A stretch of DNA of 15,619 bases from Eubacteriales bacterium. GTDB lineage: Bacteria > Bacillota > Clostridia > Lachnospirales > Lachnospiraceae. A model generated the notes under the pieces. It saw nothing but the letters and a program-made list of their open reading frames with translations. It did not search any database and was not told where the DNA came from. This document shows, piece after piece, positions 13,957 through 15,619 of the stretch. Position 1 is the stretch's first letter. Each line of letters begins with the position of its first letter. A program made the translations under genes and the position numbers. Location of the stretch: assembly GCA_030536565.1 (NCBI GenBank), contig JAUNPT010000036.1:1-15619 (forward strand). Reading direction: 5' to 3'.

Positions 13957-14733
13957 ATGTTATTCAGACCATGTATTGATATTCACAATGGACAGATTAA
14001 ACAGATTGTAGGCGGAAGCCTGTTAGACGCCGGTGACTACGCCAAGGAAAATTTTGTCTCCGACAAAGACGGCGGCTATTATGCTTCCCTTTACAAAGAT
14101 GCCGGACTGTATGGCGGACATATCATTCTCCTTAATCCGGCAGATTCAGAATATTATGAGGCCGATGTTACCCAGGCCAAAAGTGCTCTTATGGCATATC
14201 CCGGCGGTCTTATGGTTGGCGGCGGAATAAACAGAGACAATGCCGCTGCATTTCTTGACGCTGGTGCATCACATGTTATTGTAACCTCTTATGTATTTAA
14301 AAATGGAGAAATCAATTTTACTAACCTTAACCGGATATTAAATGAAATTGGCAGAGAGCATCTTGTCCTTGATTTAAGCTGCAGAAAAAAGGGTGATGAT
14401 TATTATATAGTTACTGACCGCTGGCAGAACTTTACCAATGTTAAAATAACAAAAGAAATATTAGACGAGCTTTCCGACTGCTGTGATGAGTACCTTATAC
14501 ATGCCGTCGATGTTGAGGGTAAAGCCAGCGGCATCGAAAGCCCCCTTGTAAAGCTGCTTTCCAACGCCCAGTCCTGCCCTATAACATACGCAGGCGGAGT
14601 AGGCAGCTACAGTGATTTACAGCTTCTTAAAGAGCTCGGGCATAACAAAATAGATGTTACCATAGGAAGTGCCCTTAATTTGTTCGGTGGTTCACTGGAA
14701 TTTAAAAAGGTGCTTGAAATATGCCGGCAGTAA
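13957..14733 (+). CDS. hisA: Eukaryotic-type ProFAR isomerase (HisA/HIS6-like)
   Basis: A 258-residue TIM-barrel enzyme of histidine biosynthesis that converts ProFAR to PRFAR. It belongs to the branch otherwise known from yeast HIS6 and plants, not the usual bacterial HisA of about 240 residues. Signs of this are the N-terminus FRPCIDIHNGQIKQIVGG (Asp8 catalytic), the LDLSCRKKGDDYYIVTDRWQNFT stretch in outline (Asp139 the second catalytic acid), LIHAVDVEGKASGI, and NLFGGSL near the end. Phosphate-binding glycine turns are VGGGIN (87-92) and AGGVGS (212-217). The start is ATG 13957 with AAAGGA about ten bases upstream; an in-frame TTG at 13939 lies before that site and is rejected. The gene stands alone with its own promoter and no other his gene nearby. 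No terminator is visible in the 37 bases to the convergent ABC gene. Confidence 0.93.
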   Translation: MLFRPCIDIHNGQIKQIVGGSLLDAGDYAKENFVSDKDGGYYASLYKDAGLYGGHIILLNPADSEYYEADVTQAKSALMAYPGGLMVGGGINRDNAAAFLDAGASHVIVTSYVFKNGEINFTNLNRILNEIGREHLVLDLSCRKKGDDYYIVTDRWQNFTNVKITKEILDELSDCCDEYLIHAVDVEGKASGIESPLVKLLSNAQSCPITYAGGVGSYSDLQLLKELGHNKIDVTIGSALNLFGGSLEFKKVLEICRQ

Positions 14734-14770
14734 AACCCAAAAGCATAATTTTATAGTATATCAACATCTA

Positions 14771-15469
14771 TTATGATAAGAAATCCATCATATCGTTTTC
14801 ATCAAAATTATTCCTGAGCATTTCAACCTGAGTATCTTCAAAAATCCGGCCATTTTTAATAATTAATATTTTATCAGCCAAATTAGTAATATCGCTAATA
14901 ATATGAGTACAATACATTATAATTTTTTCTTTTGATAATTCTCTTATATATTCCTTAAATCGTGTTCTCTCTACAGGATCTAATCCTGTAGTCGGTTCAT
15001 CTAAAATCAAAATTTGAGGTTCATTTAGTAAGGCTTGAGCTAACATGAGCCTTTGTTTCATTCCCCCTGAATAATTTTTGATTTTTATATCTGCTTTGAC
15101 TGATAAATTGAACTGATTTAACATTGCATCAACTACTTTTCTTTTAGATTTAATCCCTTTTAATCCTGCTATATATGCTAAATATTCTCGTCCTGAAAAT
15201 TCTTCATAGTATCCTTGTTCTTGCGGCATATATCCAATTATATTTCTATACCTAGAGCCTAATTTTTTTATTTCAGTTCCATTATAGCAAATGCTTCCAC
15301 TTGTTCTCACAATATTATCTGTTAAAAGATTAATAAATGTTGTTTTTCCAGCTCCATTCAATCCAAGAATGGCATATATTCCATTGGTGAGTTTAATATC
15401 TGTTCGTTTTAGAGCTTCAAAACTCCCATATTTTTTAGTTACGTTTTCTAATATTAAGATATTTTCCAT
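14771..15469 (-). CDS. ABC transporter ATP-binding protein (drug/ABC-2-type exporter)
   Basis: A 232-residue cytoplasmic ATPase with all ABC motifs: Walker A GLNGAGKTT (36-44), Q-loop region MPQEQGYYEEF (about 84-94), signature YSGGMKQR (about 133-140), Walker B ILILDEP (about 153-159), D-loop GLDP and the switch histidine in CTHIISD. By similarity it belongs to the CcmA/BcrA/NatA-like group that powers ABC-2-type permeases for export of drugs, antimicrobial peptides or other small compounds. The substrate cannot be told. The ATG is preceded by GAGAGGA about ten bases away. Its start lies inside the end of the upstream gene, which encodes a membrane segment and is presumably the permease. The gene is markedly AT-rich compared with its neighbours (three 60-base stretches sampled at 17-28% GC), hinting at separate origin. 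Confidence 0.93.
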   Translation of the reverse strand: MENILILENVTKKYGSFEALKRTDIKLTNGIYAILGLNGAGKTTFINLLTDNIVRTSGSICYNGTEIKKLGSRYRNIIGYMPQEQGYYEEFSGREYLAYIAGLKGIKSKRKVVDAMLNQFNLSVKADIKIKNYSGGMKQRLMLAQALLNEPQILILDEPTTGLDPVERTRFKEYIRELSKEKIIMYCTHIISDITNLADKILIIKNGRIFEDTQVEMLRNNFDENDMMDFLS

Positions 15470-15619
15470 TTTCTAAATCCTCTCATCATAGTATAAATCA
15501 TCACTAGTAAAGCAATACTGAAAAATATAAAATAATGAATAATTATTTGGGCATCCAATAATTTTCCATAAAATGCAAAATATTCAATCAGCGATATATT
15601 CTTGAATGAATGTATTCCA
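15454..15619 (-). CDS. C-terminal end of a membrane protein, presumed ABC permease (partial, 5' end outside window)
   Basis: An open frame enters at the window edge and ends at TAA 15456-15454, about 55 residues, too short for routine ORF listing. It contains a final membrane helix (IIIHYFIFFSIALLVMIYTMM in outline) followed by a short basic tail (RGFRKWKIS). It overlaps the start of the ABC ATPase gene by 16 bases in another frame, as expected for translationally coupled transporter genes. Together with the ATPase this suggests the C-terminus of the partner permease of an ABC-2-type exporter. The identity is inferred from context and hydrophobicity only. Confidence 0.65.
   Translation of the reverse strand, partial: GIHSFKNISLIEYFAFYGKLLDAQIIIHYFIFFSIALLVMIYTMMRGFRKWKIS

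Noticed and set aside
14734..14770. Bidirectional terminator between hisA and the ABC gene
   Set aside because: No stable hairpin with a U tract is visible in these 37 bases.

Overview
The window looks like chromosome of a low-to-moderate GC Clostridia member, most likely a Lachnospiraceae-type gut or rumen anaerobe. Supporting signs are strong AGGAGG-type ribosome binding sites, a T-box in front of a tRNA synthetase gene, a FeoA-FeoB fusion with the small FeoB-associated Cys-rich protein, a DUF2974-type hydrolase and a eukaryotic-type HisA. This placement is inference from gene content; there is no rRNA or other marker here. No tRNA, rRNA, CRISPR array, IS element or phage gene was seen. All genes are on the minus strand except hisA.

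Layout, left to right (so mostly 3' to 5'). 1-1884: three overlapping paralogous genes for small membrane proteins of unknown function. Two carry an N-terminal zinc ribbon; the third, cut by the window edge, has lost it. 1904-4247: thrS with its promoter, threonine T-box leader and two intrinsic terminators. 4295-8065: a probable ion-transport operon, corA - HAD phosphatase - ktrB - ktrA, with a promoter before corA. 8140-9990: one transmembrane methyl-accepting chemotaxis protein with terminator and promoter. 10013-12687: the ferrous iron uptake operon, a feoAB fusion plus the Cys-rich membrane protein, whose promoter carries a DtxR-like dyad. 12701-13804: an alpha/beta hydrolase of the DUF2974 family. 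13957-14733: a stand-alone eukaryotic-type hisA, divergent from the hydrolase. 14771-15619: an AT-rich ABC transporter ATPase and the tail of its presumed permease.

Working together: CorA (Mg/Co), KtrB/KtrA (K+) and FeoAB (Fe2+) make this an inorganic-cation transport neighbourhood. thrS is controlled by uncharged tRNA-Thr. The zinc-ribbon trio lies directly behind the thrS terminator with almost no room for its own promoter, so it may depend on read-through or on a promoter inside thrS.

The best candidate for something undescribed is the zinc-ribbon/TM trio. Next comes the near-identical palindrome TAGT(C/A)TATACTA found in both the feo and the hydrolase promoters. Most of the rest consists of recognisable families.
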